Origin: Cichorium intybus
Lineage: Eukaryota > Streptophyta > Magnoliopsida > Asterales > Asteraceae
DNA: 64,000 nucleotides
Direction of reading: 5' to 3'
Assembly: GCA_023525715.1 (NCBI GenBank)
Contig: CM042012.1
Coordinates: forward strand, 59,919,205 to 59,983,204
This document shows, piece by piece, positions 21,559 to 32,134 of this stretch (positions are counted from its first letter, which is position 1; every line of letters starts with the position of its first letter). The notes below the pieces were generated by a model. It was not told the origin of the DNA. It made no database searches and was given only the letters and a program-made list of their open reading frames with translations. The position numbers and the translations under genes were made by a program.

Positions 21559-24500
21559 CTAAAACAAAATATCATCAATCTTTATCACACCCATGTGTGT
21601 AGTATGCTCGTGAAAGACCTTGGGAGGTAATCCCTTCGTGAGCGGATCCGCTATCATGGAGTTTGTCCCAATGTGCTCTATTGAAATCTTTCCATCTTGC
21701 ACTCTTTCTTTAACAACCAGAAACTTAATGTCAATATGCTTTGACTTAGTAGAACTTTTGTTGTTGTTGGAATATAACACTGCTGATTTATTGTCACAAT
21801 ACATCTTCAGTGGTCTTTCAACACCAACAATACGCAGCCCCGTGACAAAATTCCGTAACCATATCCCATGATCTGATGCCTCAAAGCATGCTACAAATTC
21901 TGCTGCCATGGTGGAAGAAGTTGTCAAAGTCTGCTTACAACTCCTCCATAAAATAGTTCCTCCAGCTAACAGAAAGATGTAGCCTGATGTGGACTTGAGA
22001 CTGTCTTGGCATCCAGCAAAATCAGAATCAAAATACCCAATGATCTCCAATACATCTGATTTCTTGTATGTCAGCATGTAGTCCTTTGTTCTCTGTAGAT
22101 ATCTCAAAACCCTTTTGGCTGCTTTCCAATGGTCCATACCAGGATTGCTTAGATATCTTCCCAACATCCCTACAACAAATGATATATCGGGACGTGTACA
22201 CACTTGAGCATACATAAGACTCCCAACAACTGAAGCATAAGGAATCTTTTGCATCTCTCTAACCTCAAGGTCATTTTTAGGGCATTGATCGAGACTAAAT
22301 TTGTCTCCTTTAGAAACAGGGGTGTCTCCTGGTTTACACTTTTGCATGCCAAATCTTTCAAGGATCTTTTCAATGTAGCCTTTTTGCGATAATCCTAGAA
22401 TTCCATGAGATCTGTCTCGTTGAATCTGAATTCCTAATACAAAAGAGGCTTCCCCAAGATCTTTCATTTCAAAATGATTTGAAAGAAATCTCTTGGTTTC
22501 ATACAGAAGTCCTAAATCATTGGTGGCAAGCAAGATGTCATCAACATACAAAACCAGAAAAATATATTTGCTCCCACTGAACTTGTGATATACACAATCA
22601 TCTACTACATTTTCCTAAAAACTAAAAGAGATAATAACTTGATGAAACTTATGGTACCACTGGCGGGATGCTTGCTTGAGTCCATAGATAGATTTATTTA
22701 ACTTGCAAACCATATTCTTTGAATCTTCAGAGACAAAGTTTTCTGGCTGCACCATATATATTGTTTCCTCAATGTCACCATTGAGAAATGTTGTCTTAAC
22801 ATCCATCTGATGTAACTCGAGATTATAATGTGCAACTAGTGCCATGATCAACCTAAAAGAGTCTTTCATAGAAACTGGAGAGAAAGTCTCTTTAAAGTCA
22901 ATTCCTTCCTTTTAAGTAAAGCCTTTAGCTACAAGACGCGCCTTATGTCTTTCCACATTACCCTTTGAATCCCTTTTGGTTTTAAAAATCCATTTACAAC
23001 CAATGGGTTTCGAACCTTTAAGTAATGGGAAAAGATCCCAAACTTTATTGTCTTGCATAGACTTATACTCCTCATTCATGGCATCAATCCATTTTTGAGA
23101 ATTAGAACTTTGCATGGCTTGAGAGAAATTGATTGGATCATTTTCAATCATTCCAACTTGTTCATCATTTTCTTGAAGATATACATAATAATCAGAAGGA
23201 ATTGCATCTCTCCTTTCTCTAGTGGATCTCCTAAGTTGAGGTTGTTGAGGTTGTTTATTATGAATAGGAGGGTGAATAACATTGTCATTTTGAGGTTCAT
23301 GATTTACTTCTTCATCACTAGGCACAGAAAACTGTATACTATCAGAAGCAACAATAGGAATTGAGATTGATTCCTCCTCAAAGACAATGTCTCTGACCTT
23401 ATTTCTCCCCCCAAACTCAACATCCTCAAAGAACGTTGCAGTTCCCGTTTCAAAAATTGATTTTGTCACGGGATCATAAAATTTATACCCCCTGGATCGT
23501 TCAGAGTAACCAATAAAGCAGCTGCTAATAGTTTTGGAGTCTAATTTCTTTTCATTTGGCCTATAAGGCCTTTCCTCAGCTGAACATCCCCATATATGTA
23601 AATGCTTTAAACTAGGCTTTTTACCAGTCCAAAGCTCATATGGAGTTTTATTAGCCGCTTTAGTTGGTACTCTATTGAGAATGTAAGCTGCAGTCTTAAG
23701 TGCTTCACCCCAGACTCACTCTGGTAAGGTAGAGTGACTTATCATACTCCTCACCATATCCTTAAGAGTCCTGTTGCGTCTTTCACATACACCATTCATG
23801 CTAGGTGAACCTGGCATGGTGTATTGTGGGACGATTCCATATTCCTCTAGGAATTTAGAAAATGGTCCTGGACGTTGTTCACCTGAACCGTCATATCTAC
23901 CATAGTACTCACCACCACGGTCAGATCTGACACATTTAATCTTTTTATCGAGTTGATTCTCAACTTCGAATTTAATAGATTTGAACGCGTCCACCGACTG
24001 AGATTTTTCATGAATAAGATATAGATACCCATAACATGAGTAATCGTCTATGAATGATATAAAATATTGTTGACCATTCCAAGAGGCTGAAGGGAATGGT
24101 CCACAAATATCAGTATGAATCAATTCTAAGACATTTGAGGACCTGTTGGCATCTAATCTTTTAGTTTTCATCTGTTTTCCCTTGATACATTCAACACAAA
24201 TATTAAAATCTGTGAAATCAAGGTTACTCAACACGCCATCTGACACAAGCCTATCAATTCTTGGTTTTGATATATGACCTAAACGCTTGTGCCATAACGT
24301 TGCTGAATTTTCATTATTTAATTTTCGTTTAGTACCGCGTGAGTCTACATGCAAGGTTTCATTATATGAAGTAACAACATTAAGAATATATAATTTGTCA
24401 CAAAACGTTAAAGAACTGGTACCTATAATATTTGAATTTAAAGACAAATTAAATTCTCCATTTCCAAAAGAACAAAAGTAACCAGAATTATCCAATTTAG

Positions 24501-25599
24501 AAACAGAAACCAAATTCCGTCTAAAAGACGGTACAATACAAGTGTCTTGAAAATCCAAATAAAAACCAGATTCTAATAATAAACGAAATGTGTCGACTGC
24601 TTTAACTTCAACCTGCTTTCCGTCACCCACATAGATGTATCTTTCAGCATCACTTGGTTTTTGGTAGTTCAGGCAACCCTGCATAGAAATACTTACGTGA
24701 GTAGTAGCACCAGAATCTATCCACCAAGTATTTCTAGGTACAGAAACTAAATTAATATCAGAACAGACTAAAGCACGAATTATACCTTTCTTAACGCGCC
24801 AAGCATGGTATTTCGGACAATCCGACTTTATATGACCAGGTTCTACACAAAAGAAGCATTTTGAAGGCCCCGAATGTTGTTTCTTTTTATCATTTCCTAA
24901 ATGCGGTTTCTTTTGTCCTGGTCCCTTAAGAGCAGCTTCTTTCCTCTTTCTTTTGCCCTTATCTTTAAAGGTACTAGCCAAATGAGCACTTTCAGTCGTT
25001 TCTTGTTTCATCCTTTCCTCTTCTTGCACACAAAAAGAAATGAGCTCATTAAGAGTCCATTTGTCCCTTTGGCAGTTGTAACTGACCTTGAACTGATTAA
25101 ATTGTGCAGGAAGGGAAATCAACACCAAATGCACTAGAAAATTATCCGAAATGTCTAGATTTAGTGCCTTGAGTTTTGAAGCAAGATGAGACATCTCCAT
25201 GATGTACTCCCTGATGTTTCCTTTGCCATTATACCTCATTGAAATCATCTTTTTCAAAAATGTACTTGTTTCAGCATAATCATTTTTAGCAAAACGTTGC
25301 TCAATTTCAGCAAGGAACTCTTTAGCCGTAATAGCTTGCTCATTTGTGCCTCTAAAGGCCTCTGGAACGCCGCGCTTAATGATCATCATACTCATGCGGT
25401 TTGAGCGGTCCCATTTTTCATGGTCCCTCCTATCATCAGAAGTACTTGCCAGAGTGATGATGGGTTGCTCTTTCCGAAGTGCAAGGTCAAGATCCATGCA
25501 GCCGAGAACTAACATAATGTTCTCTTTCCATTCCTTAAAGTTAGTCCCGTTCAGTACGGGAATGTGATTCATGTTGGAAGATATTATTGCACAATTCAT
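21559..25599 (-). pseudogene. gag-pol: copia-F gag-pol polyprotein, three nonsense codons
   Basis: Nearly complete copia polyprotein of about 1340 codons. The preferred start is the Met at 25599 (MNCAIISSNMNHIPVLNGT), because upstream Met codons lie in low-complexity leader. In order: gag UBN2 region; zinc knuckle CFFCVEPGHIKSDC; protease WWIDSGATTH; integrase zinc region LWHKRLGHISKPRIDRLV; integrase core with HTDICGPF, RSDRGGEYYG and MNGVCERRNRTL; RT with KARLVAKGFT and YVDDILLATND; RNase H with YFDSDFAGCQ and HIDIKFLVVKERV, ending near 21559. Nonsense codons fall at about 23713 (after STLPE), 22912 (a TAA where Gln is usual after GFT) and 22615. All other frames are collinear, so this is a recently lost gene. 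Confidence 0.9.
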
Positions 25600-26502
25600 A
25601 TTTGATGTGTTCGAGAACAAAGAAAAAAAATTTATATTAATTTTATGCTCATTACACCATAAATTTATAATCAATAAATTCAATTTATGACAATATCACA
25701 AGTTATCAACACAACATTAATATCAAGTCTCTGGACATTAATATTAACTTGCAACAGATATCTTGTTTTAGCGATAAAACATTGAAAATAAATTATGTCA
25801 ATTAACAAGTCAATCTTTGGATCGATTTATTAATCACATAGAACCAAATAATTTTCAAATGTTTACCACCAAATATGTGTTTATACGACCAAATATTAAC
25901 CTACCTTTGGGTCGATTAATACCCGCATTAACAAACACATAAACCGTAAAATTTAAATTCTTTGTAAATTAATTTTCACAAAAAGGGACCGCTTTGGTGA
26001 TATATTGTGTCGATCAATTTATTTTGAAAATAAATTTGTCATAATTGAAATTATTGACAACCGAAAGTATTTTAAAAAAAACTATCACAAATCTATATAA
26101 AAAAGCAGAATTTTACAATGCTTTAAGACATATCACACAAGTGGGATTTTATCAACAAATAAAACACATTCATAAGAACAATAAATACCAAATATCATGA
26201 GATGATCGTTCAACAAAAGCAGGATGTATTAATCGTATTTATTGCTAACATACGTGATGATATCTTAAAACATTTATTGCTAACAGAAAACTTTTAATAT
26301 CAATCATCAATTTTAAGTATTAATCGTATTTTAAGTTCAACAAAATAATTCTAAATTCCTTTTAAAATAGAAGTCTCAATTAGCTGTCATTCAAAAAACT
26401 GTCATTCAAAAAAGCCAAGTATATCTTTACCAACAACAGAGCTAGCCGGTACAGTCTTTCATTAAAAATAAAAATAAAGGTACATCTTAAAAAAAATAAC
26501 TT

Positions 26503-27679
26503 AAATAAAAACTATGGAGGTCGTCTAACACTAGCAAAGTCAGTGCTAGGTAGCCTCCCAACGTATTATCTCTCTATTTTTGCTGCCCCTATAGGTGTAA
26601 CTGATGCGTTGGAGAAAATACGGAGGAATTTCATTTGGAATGGTTGTGGTAATTTTAAAAAAATACGTTGGGTCGCTTGGGACCGTATACTCGCTCCTAA
26701 ATGAGTTGGGGGGCTGGGCCTTGGGTCAATCAAAGCACTCAACATATCGTTACTCTCGAAATGGTGATGGAAGTTGAAAGTCAACCCGGGAGCCCTGTGG
26801 GCGGTAATTATCTGTGGTCTTCACAACATTCAATCCACGGAATTGGGCATTAGAGCAAACCCGGGTTTTGCGGGTGTTTGGAAAAATATCGTTAAATGTA
26901 AGGTAGATTTGGGAAAATCCAATATTGGGATAAATGATGTTGTCAGGAGAATGCAAGATTCAGATTCTTTTGATTCAGATTTTATCTGAGAAGGTGTGTT
27001 CTCGGTATCCTGTTTGAGATCGAGGATTGAAAGGGCCCCTCACATTGTGTGTGATGGCTATTTTCTGTGGTCCAAATGGATCCCTTTTAAGGTGTTATGT
27101 TTCGCTTGGAGAGCTAGGCTGGGGCGTATTCCATCTGCGGTTGCTTTAATGCAACGAAATGTTCCTGTTGATTCTTCTCGGTGTAGCGGATGTGTAGCAG
27201 GAATGGACTCTAGTGACCATATTTTACTCTCATGCCCATTTGCAAACTGGATTTGGATTCAGATCTTCGACTGGTGTAGAATTAAGTGGGGGTCTTTTAA
27301 CTCGGTGTCGGAACTTCTCAACTTTATCTTGTCGGGGGCGGGTCCGATTAAGAAAAAAAAGATCCTTTATGCAGTTTCAATGGGGTCCCTTTGGGTTATT
27401 TGGCGAGCCACGAACAACAGATTATTCGATAATTCAGTTATGGATCCGGGTACAATTGTGGATATCATCAAATCCACGGTGTTTCTGTGGCTTAAGCATA
27501 GATGGGGGGTGGCAGTTTTGTGTGGAGTAATTGGGTAATGCATCCGTTTAGCTGCTTGTAAATTTTATTTTATTTCTTCTTGACCTTTCAAACTTTTTGT
27601 CTAGCTCCTGGCTAGCCTTGATATTTGTTCTGTTTTAATTTTAATATATTCGTCGGTTCCAAAAAAAAATAAAAGCTAT
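26503..27679 (+). mobile_element. 5'-truncated L1-type LINE with target duplication
   Basis: The LINE body is 26516-27666 on the plus strand, flanked by AAATAAAAACTAT (26503-26515) and AAATAAAAGCTAT (27667-27679), a 13-bp duplication with one difference. The left end starts inside the RT C-terminal region (GRLTLAKSVLGSLPTYYL on translation), and the right end has a short A run after TTCGTCGGTTCC. The ORF has a TGA at 26702-26704. Target-primed reverse transcription with 5' truncation explains all of this. Confidence 0.85.
26996..27538 (+). pseudogene. LINE ORF2 C-terminal zinc-binding (zf-RVT) region
   Basis: A 180-residue frame with the plant LINE C-terminal pattern: W-KWIPFKVLCFAWRARLGRIPS, CSGCVAGMDSSDHILLSCPFA (a Cys-rich knuckle C-x2-C...H-x4-C) and LWVIWRATNNRLF near the end. 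This is the zf-RVT domain that follows reverse transcriptase in plant L1 elements. Upstream sequence (26520-26995) encodes the end of the RT in frame but with stops. It is a fragment, not a host gene. Confidence 0.85.
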
Positions 27680-28069
27680 ATTAGATTTCATTCTCAGAGA
27701 ACTGTACAGAGTACAGACACAGCGGCAAACTCTAAAAGGAACATGGCGGCAAACAAAAAAAAGAAAAAACAAATAGGTTTATGTGATTTGACAACTCATT
27801 GTATTCTTCCGGCAAACAGGTGATTCAAAAGAAAACCAAAATAATAATAATAATAAATACGTAATAACCAAATTCAAACACACCAATTCAAACAATTTCT
27901 TCCTCTCGTCGTTTCGTTAACAAAGAGAATTAAAAAGAAAAACAGTCGCATAATGCAATCAAGAAAAGCGATGTTGATACAATGGAGGAATAAACCAGGT
28001 ATGTATGTTTCTGTAACTGATTTTCGATATTTAAACCAATAAAAAATTTCTAATAACAGATTCGGGGAA

Positions 28070-28081
28070 GCTCTGATACCA
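28070..28081 (-). other. primer-binding site of copia-F
   Basis: On the minus strand this is TGGTATCAGAGC (initiator-Met tRNA complement), two bases inside the 5' LTR. Confidence 0.9.
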
Positions 28082-28083
28082 AT

Positions 28084-28549
28084 TATTGGTTATATTTTAT
28101 TAACCAAAACATAAAATAACGGAAGCTTAAATACAGATCTAGAACTCGAATCTGATAAAAGAAACAAATAAGAGAAAAGAAGAATGCATACCTGCTTCCA
28201 TTGAAACTTTTGGATTTGATGAGTGAGATTAATTTTCCAGTTGATCTCGAAACCTTTCTCTAAACCCTCAGCAAATAAGACCCACGAATTTATGTGTGTA
28301 TTTTCGTATATGGTATTTGCTACTCATCACGTGTTTTATATCGATGGAGATATAACCGAATGTGAGAGTTTTAAGGGATAGAGATGAGTTTCAACCGGGA
28401 ACTCATCCCACAAGATAAACATTGGATAGGGTTTATCTATTATTCAAAATCGGTCCATCAACAATTTTAAATAACATTATTTATTAAATCAGAAAATTAA
28501 TGATAACAATATATTATTAGATACTAAATGGTCCCATAATTATCCAACT
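28084..28549 (-). repeat. 5' LTR of copia-F
   Basis: A 466-bp LTR. Both termini have mutated: TATTGG and CCAACT on the plus strand, where the 3' LTR has TGTTGG and CCAACA. It lacks two short segments (about 4 and 7 bp) present in the 3' LTR. Confidence 0.9.
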
Positions 28550-28698
28550 TAAATGATTTGTAGTTTCTGGTGAATTATATGAAATTCATGTGTAGTGTGT
28601 AGTCCTGAATGTGAATCCTTCGCACTGTTTCGGTTCTCCATCGAAGATTCCAGTCGACGGTTGTTCATGAGATCCAAAAGCATACTCAACTCCATGAA
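28550..28698 (-). pseudogene. DeSI/PPPDE peptidase-like pseudogene, first part of exon 2
   Basis: After the intron acceptor TGTTTCCAG the minus strand reads VHGVEYAFGSHEQPSTGIFD, then GEPKQCEGFTFR. This is the hallmark PPPDE block of plant DeSI-like thiol peptidases (deSUMOylase or deubiquitinase family). After FTFR the usual 25-30 residues up to the conserved Tyr-His-Leu-Ile are missing. The remaining bases lead with a stop and a frameshift into a degraded TRNYNHL-like catalytic segment at the copia-F junction. Confidence 0.85.
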
Positions 28699-28795
28699 CT
28701 GGAAACATTGATGATAAATACAAAAAGAAAAGTTAATTAATGAAACTATGAGCTTCAACTTCATGAGATTGACTAAAAGGACACCGAGATCAAAC
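28699..28795 (-). other. intron 1 of the DeSI-like pseudogene
   Basis: A 97-bp interval with donor AAG|GTTTGA and acceptor TTTCCAG on the minus strand. It splits the Gln-Val-His-Gly-Val-Glu block in phase 1. Removing it restores the conserved YHSGIQVHGVEYAFG order. Confidence 0.75.
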
Positions 28796-28845
28796 CTTGG
28801 ATGCCAGAATGATAAACGTTGAGGCCAAGCCAATAAGCATATTTG
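28796..28845 (-). pseudogene. DeSI/PPPDE peptidase-like pseudogene, end of exon 1
   Basis: The minus strand reads YAYWLGLNVYHSGIQ, the PPPDE segment with the catalytic-type His in YHSG. Exon 1 is cut by copia-C, whose target duplication ATTTG lies at 28841-28845 and 61796-61800. The upstream half is at 61796-61889. Confidence 0.85.
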
Positions 28846-29018
28846 AGTCAAACAATATGATTTTGGCGTAAAATTCCCCTTAGGGTTATGGTCTCATTAT
28901 ATAGAACAGATACAACTTTAGATCCTATCTTTTACGATCTGTAACTTAGCCTACATGTACATACATATTTACCATTACATCCTTGAACTATTAACTAATT
29001 ACATTTATTATCTTGACA
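28846..29018 (-). repeat. 3' LTR of copia-C
   Basis: A 173-bp LTR. On the minus strand it starts TGTCAAG and ends TTTGACT, so the 3' end is CT rather than CA. The complement of the polypurine tract, TTCCCCCTCAAT, lies at 29019-29030. Confidence 0.9.
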
Positions 29019-30111
29019 TTCCCCCTCAATCTTGATTGTAACGAGGTTAAGATTGTGTCGTAGCTTTTCCAGCATGCTTCGAGTTGTAGGCTTTGTGAGA
29101 CCATCAGCAACTTGATCGTTGTAAGATATAAACCGAACATCAAACGCCCCTATAGCTACCATTTCTCTAACGAAATGAAAATCTACCTCTATGTGTTTTG
29201 TTCTAGCATGGAAAACTGGATTAGCCGTTAGATATGTAGCTCCTAAGTTATCACACCACAGAACAGGAGCTCGAGATTGATATACGCCCAATTCTTTCAA
29301 CAAATGTTGTAACCATATAGCTTCAGCCGTTCCGAATCGCCAGTGACTTGTATTCAGCTTCAGTGCTAGATCGCGAGACTGTAGGTTGTTTCCGTGAGCT
29401 CCATGATATCAAATTAGAGCCTAGGAACACTGCAAAACTTCCTGTAGATCTTCTATAATCCAGGCACCCGGCCCAATCAGCATCCGTGAAAATGCTTAGT
29501 AGAGTGGAGCTGGACTTCTGAAACCGTAGTCCTGTGGATATGGTGCCCTTGACATACCGTAGTATTCTTTTCGCAGCTTCTAGATGTACATCTATAGGTT
29601 TCGATAAGTACTGGCACACTTTGTTGACTGGAAAAGCAAGGTCATGTCTGGTTAGAGTTAGATATTGTAATCCACCAACCATACTCTTGTATTTGAAAAT
29701 GTCTGCATCACTTAGCGGTTTTCCAAAATCTAATGCCAACTTTTCTATGACCAACATTGGGGTTGAGACACTGTTACAATTCAACATGTTGGTTCGTTTT
29801 AGCATATCAGTCGCATACTTGTGTTGTACAAGAGTGATTCCCCCTGAATTGTGAAGTACCTCAATCCCCAAGAAATAATTAAGTCTGCCGAGGTCCTTAA
29901 GAGGAAAAGCGACAGATAACTCTTTAATCAGCTTGTCAACAGCCTCATAAGAGGACCCGACAATAATAATATCATCAACGTACACCAGCATATAGATCGT
30001 CACCACATCATTACGAAAAATGAACAATGATACATCTGCTTTAGAAGATTGAAAACCAAGGTGAGGAAGTTTGTCGCGTAGACGAGAGAACCAGGCACGT
30101 GGTGACTGCTT
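28995..30111 (-). pseudogene. pol: copia-C pol, distal RT and RNase H
   Basis: Minus-strand frames 30027-29323 and 29303-28995. RT has the catalytic [14 protein letters not shown] and the [20 protein letters not shown] block. RNase H has [40 protein letters not shown] and [21 protein letters not shown] frameshift and TGA near 29304-29325 separate the two frames. The last codons run into the 3' LTR, where the stop lies. Copia-B inserted upstream (TSD TGCTT at 30107-30111); the proximal RT is at 37726-38564. Confidence 0.9.
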
Positions 30112-30880
30112 TGTTGGATTAGGTGTCTAAGCCATGACTTGTAATTGAACTTTTATCTTATGATTAAAAGCAAAGTCCATTTGGGTTGCCCTCATGGGTG
30201 GAGGAAAGATAGTTCAGTAGAGAGAATAGTTGATTTATTAATTGTATAATAAATCAATAGAAAATATATATATGGTTTATTAATATATTTAAGTGCTAAT
30301 ATATTAATTAGAAACTATATTAATTAATTGAGATTTAATCTAGAATTAATTGGATTTAATTTGGAGATTAAATTAATTAATTAAAAGGTGCAGGGACTGG
30401 TTTGGCATTTATTCAATAGTTGAATAACTGGCCAGGAAAAACCAGGGACCAAAAGTGGCGCCAACTTGGAGGCTCCTCCAAGGGATTGGCGAAACCCTAA
30501 TTAGGGTTTGGTAAGCCTGGTCCAAGTGGTCAAAAGCCTTGTCCAATTGGAGGCTCCTTAGGGTTTCAGGTGTAACCCTAGGAGGCTATAAAAGGAACCC
30601 CCTGGCACCTCATTCTTCACGCCACCTCTCTCTGGATTTACTCTGCTGGACTGATTCTTCCATCCCCTGGGTGTGACTTTCATCTGAGGCAGGATAATTT
30701 TGCTGCTGCTTAAAAGGATCATAAGATCTAAGGTTGGTTTTTCTTGATTCTTCTTTAGAATTGAATTGTATCCTTTAGGTTCTTAGTTCTAATCTTCATA
30801 GAAGAAAACATAGATCAATATTAGGGTTGCACGTGAACCTTAGGTTATTTTGTGTTCATTGATTGCATAGAAACCCTTCA
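30112..30880 (+). repeat. 5' LTR of copia-B
   Basis: A 769-bp LTR, TGTTGGATTAGG...AACCCTTCA. TATA box GCTATAAAAGG at 30596-30606, predicting transcription start about 30 bp downstream. Confidence 0.95.
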
Positions 30881-30881
30881 G

Positions 30882-30893
30882 TGGTATCAGAGC
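30882..30893 (+). other. primer-binding site of copia-B
   Basis: TGGTATCAGAGC, one base after the 5' LTR, complementary to the initiator-Met tRNA 3' end. Confidence 0.95.
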
Positions 30894-31648
30894 TAGCTTG
30901 TTTTCTTGTGATTTGATTATGAACTGCTTAATTTATGTTTGCCTTGAGGTTTTGTGCGAAAAATACCTCTTGGTTGAGGCTTTGGTCGAAATCTAGGCTA
31001 GGGTTTCCTAACCCTAGCCGCCACCCCTTGTTTCCTCTTTGATTTGCTTGCCTTGTTTAGTTGGTTGTTATTTTTGGTAGTTTACTAAATTGAATAACTG
31101 GAACCCTAATTGCCTTGCATGCAAATTTCGACCTACTAGGTTTCTAGATAGAAAATTAATTTGATTAATTTATAATATCTATCTTAGATTTAATTAATTT
31201 AATTAATTGTTTAATTAAAAGATAAATTAAATCAGCTTAAAGAATTAATTAAAATTTTCGAAAAATAGAAATAAATTTGCGAAAATTCTCAGAAAATTAA
31301 TTCTAAAATATTTTAATAAGATTAAAATATATCTTATATATTTATGATTAAAGGTTAATTATTTATATATAAGAAAATTGGTTAGTCTACCGCTAGTAAG
31401 CCTCATTCACAAAACTGTCCTATAAAGAGGGTATAAGGCGACTAACTATAAAATGTTAGTCTAATGGGTATCTACTCTTACCCACCGCTCTCCTGGTCAG
31501 TCGAGTGTCGTTAGCTGAACGGGTATGATAGAACCGCTAAGCCTCTTAAAAGTATAATGCTATAATTGAAAGTACTAGAACCCTAAAACAAATCCCAATC
31601 TAGTTACTTTAGGAAAATGTGAATTTGATGCTACCCCATGAAATTGCA

Positions 31649-31726
31649 CATTGCACTTTATGAAACGTTGGTGGAGCGTGTGTGGTTTACCGGCACACCA
31701 ATAGGGGTTCATAAAGAGTGGCAATG
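31649..31726 (+). other. leader hairpin 1 of copia-B
   Basis: A 78-nt inverted repeat. The left arm has CATTG, CACTTTATGAA and TTGGTG; the right arm has CACCAA, TTCATAAAG, a TG after a two-base bulge, and CAATG. The 22-nt apical region (31674-31695) is identical to that of hairpin 2. Confidence 0.7.
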
Positions 31727-31812
31727 GGTGTCTCGGGTGTTATCATTGTTGATGGAGCGTGTGTGGTTTACCGGCACATCAATTTGAGATGATAATGGAT
31801 CCCGAGAGCACC
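31727..31812 (+). other. leader hairpin 2 of copia-B
   Basis: An 86-nt inverted repeat abutting hairpin 1. The left arm has GGTG-TCTCGGG, TTATCAT and TTGATG; the right arm has CATCAA, ATGATAA and CCCGAGA-g-CACC. The apical 22 nt (31755-31776) equal those of hairpin 1 although the stems differ, including a G-C to A-T exchange in the top stem. Confidence 0.7.
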
Positions 31813-32134
31813 AAGCTAATTTGCATGGTTATTCACACCCGGTTTGTGATCCTCGGCATCCCAGTCACAAACGGTGGGGCATATCCGAGATTAAACATGC
31901 TATTGAACAGTTCAATAAATCTCATAAGAAACTAGGAATTCCATTTATAATAAGATTATTTTTCCGCGGTGGAATCGGCTGAATCGTCATTCGCCTACCT
32001 TTATAAAATTTGCTTATAGATTACGGCATCCCTCTTCTATGTTGCAAATTGTTATAGTTGGATCCTAGCCTTATTTTATATTGGGTTATTATAAGGACCG
32101 ACAAGTATCTAATTAAACTTACCTTCTTTTATAG

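Larger units (their letters stand above)
25684..28069 (-). other. copia-F leader, interrupted by LINE
   Basis: AT-rich untranslated leader between the primer site and gag. It carries the LINE at 26516-27666. No other gene is visible; the rest (25684-26502 and 27680-28069) is low-complexity leader. Confidence 0.6.
20697..28549 (-). mobile_element. copia-F: full-length copia element with LINE insertion
   Basis: LTRs are at 20697-21173 (3') and 28084-28549 (5'). Target duplications are perfect (TAAAT). The primer site is at 28070-28081 and a polypurine tract (AGTGGGAGAT on the minus strand) lies next to the 3' LTR. A 1.15-kb LINE lies in its leader. Without it the element is about 6.7 kb. By eye the LTRs differ at about a dozen positions plus two short indels. 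Gag-pol is nearly complete but has three nonsense codons. It sits in exon 2 of the host DeSI-like gene. Confidence 0.9.
31380..32134 (+). promoter_or_regulatory. structured untranslated leader of copia-B
   Basis: A long leader without a long ORF. Several inverted repeats lie in it: GTTAGTC (about 31381) with GACTAAC (about 31439), and two long abutting hairpins at 31649-31726 and 31727-31812. The last 250 bases are shared with the leader of element G. Roles in packaging, dimerisation or translation are possible but are inference. Confidence 0.5.

Noticed and set aside
26566..26956. two minus-strand ORFs inside the LINE
   Set aside because: They are antisense to the LINE reverse transcriptase region and show no domain.
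28549..28851. 100-codon minus-strand ORF
   Set aside because: It reads straight through the intron and in the wrong frame of the DeSI-like exons; the spliced frame matches the PPPDE family instead.
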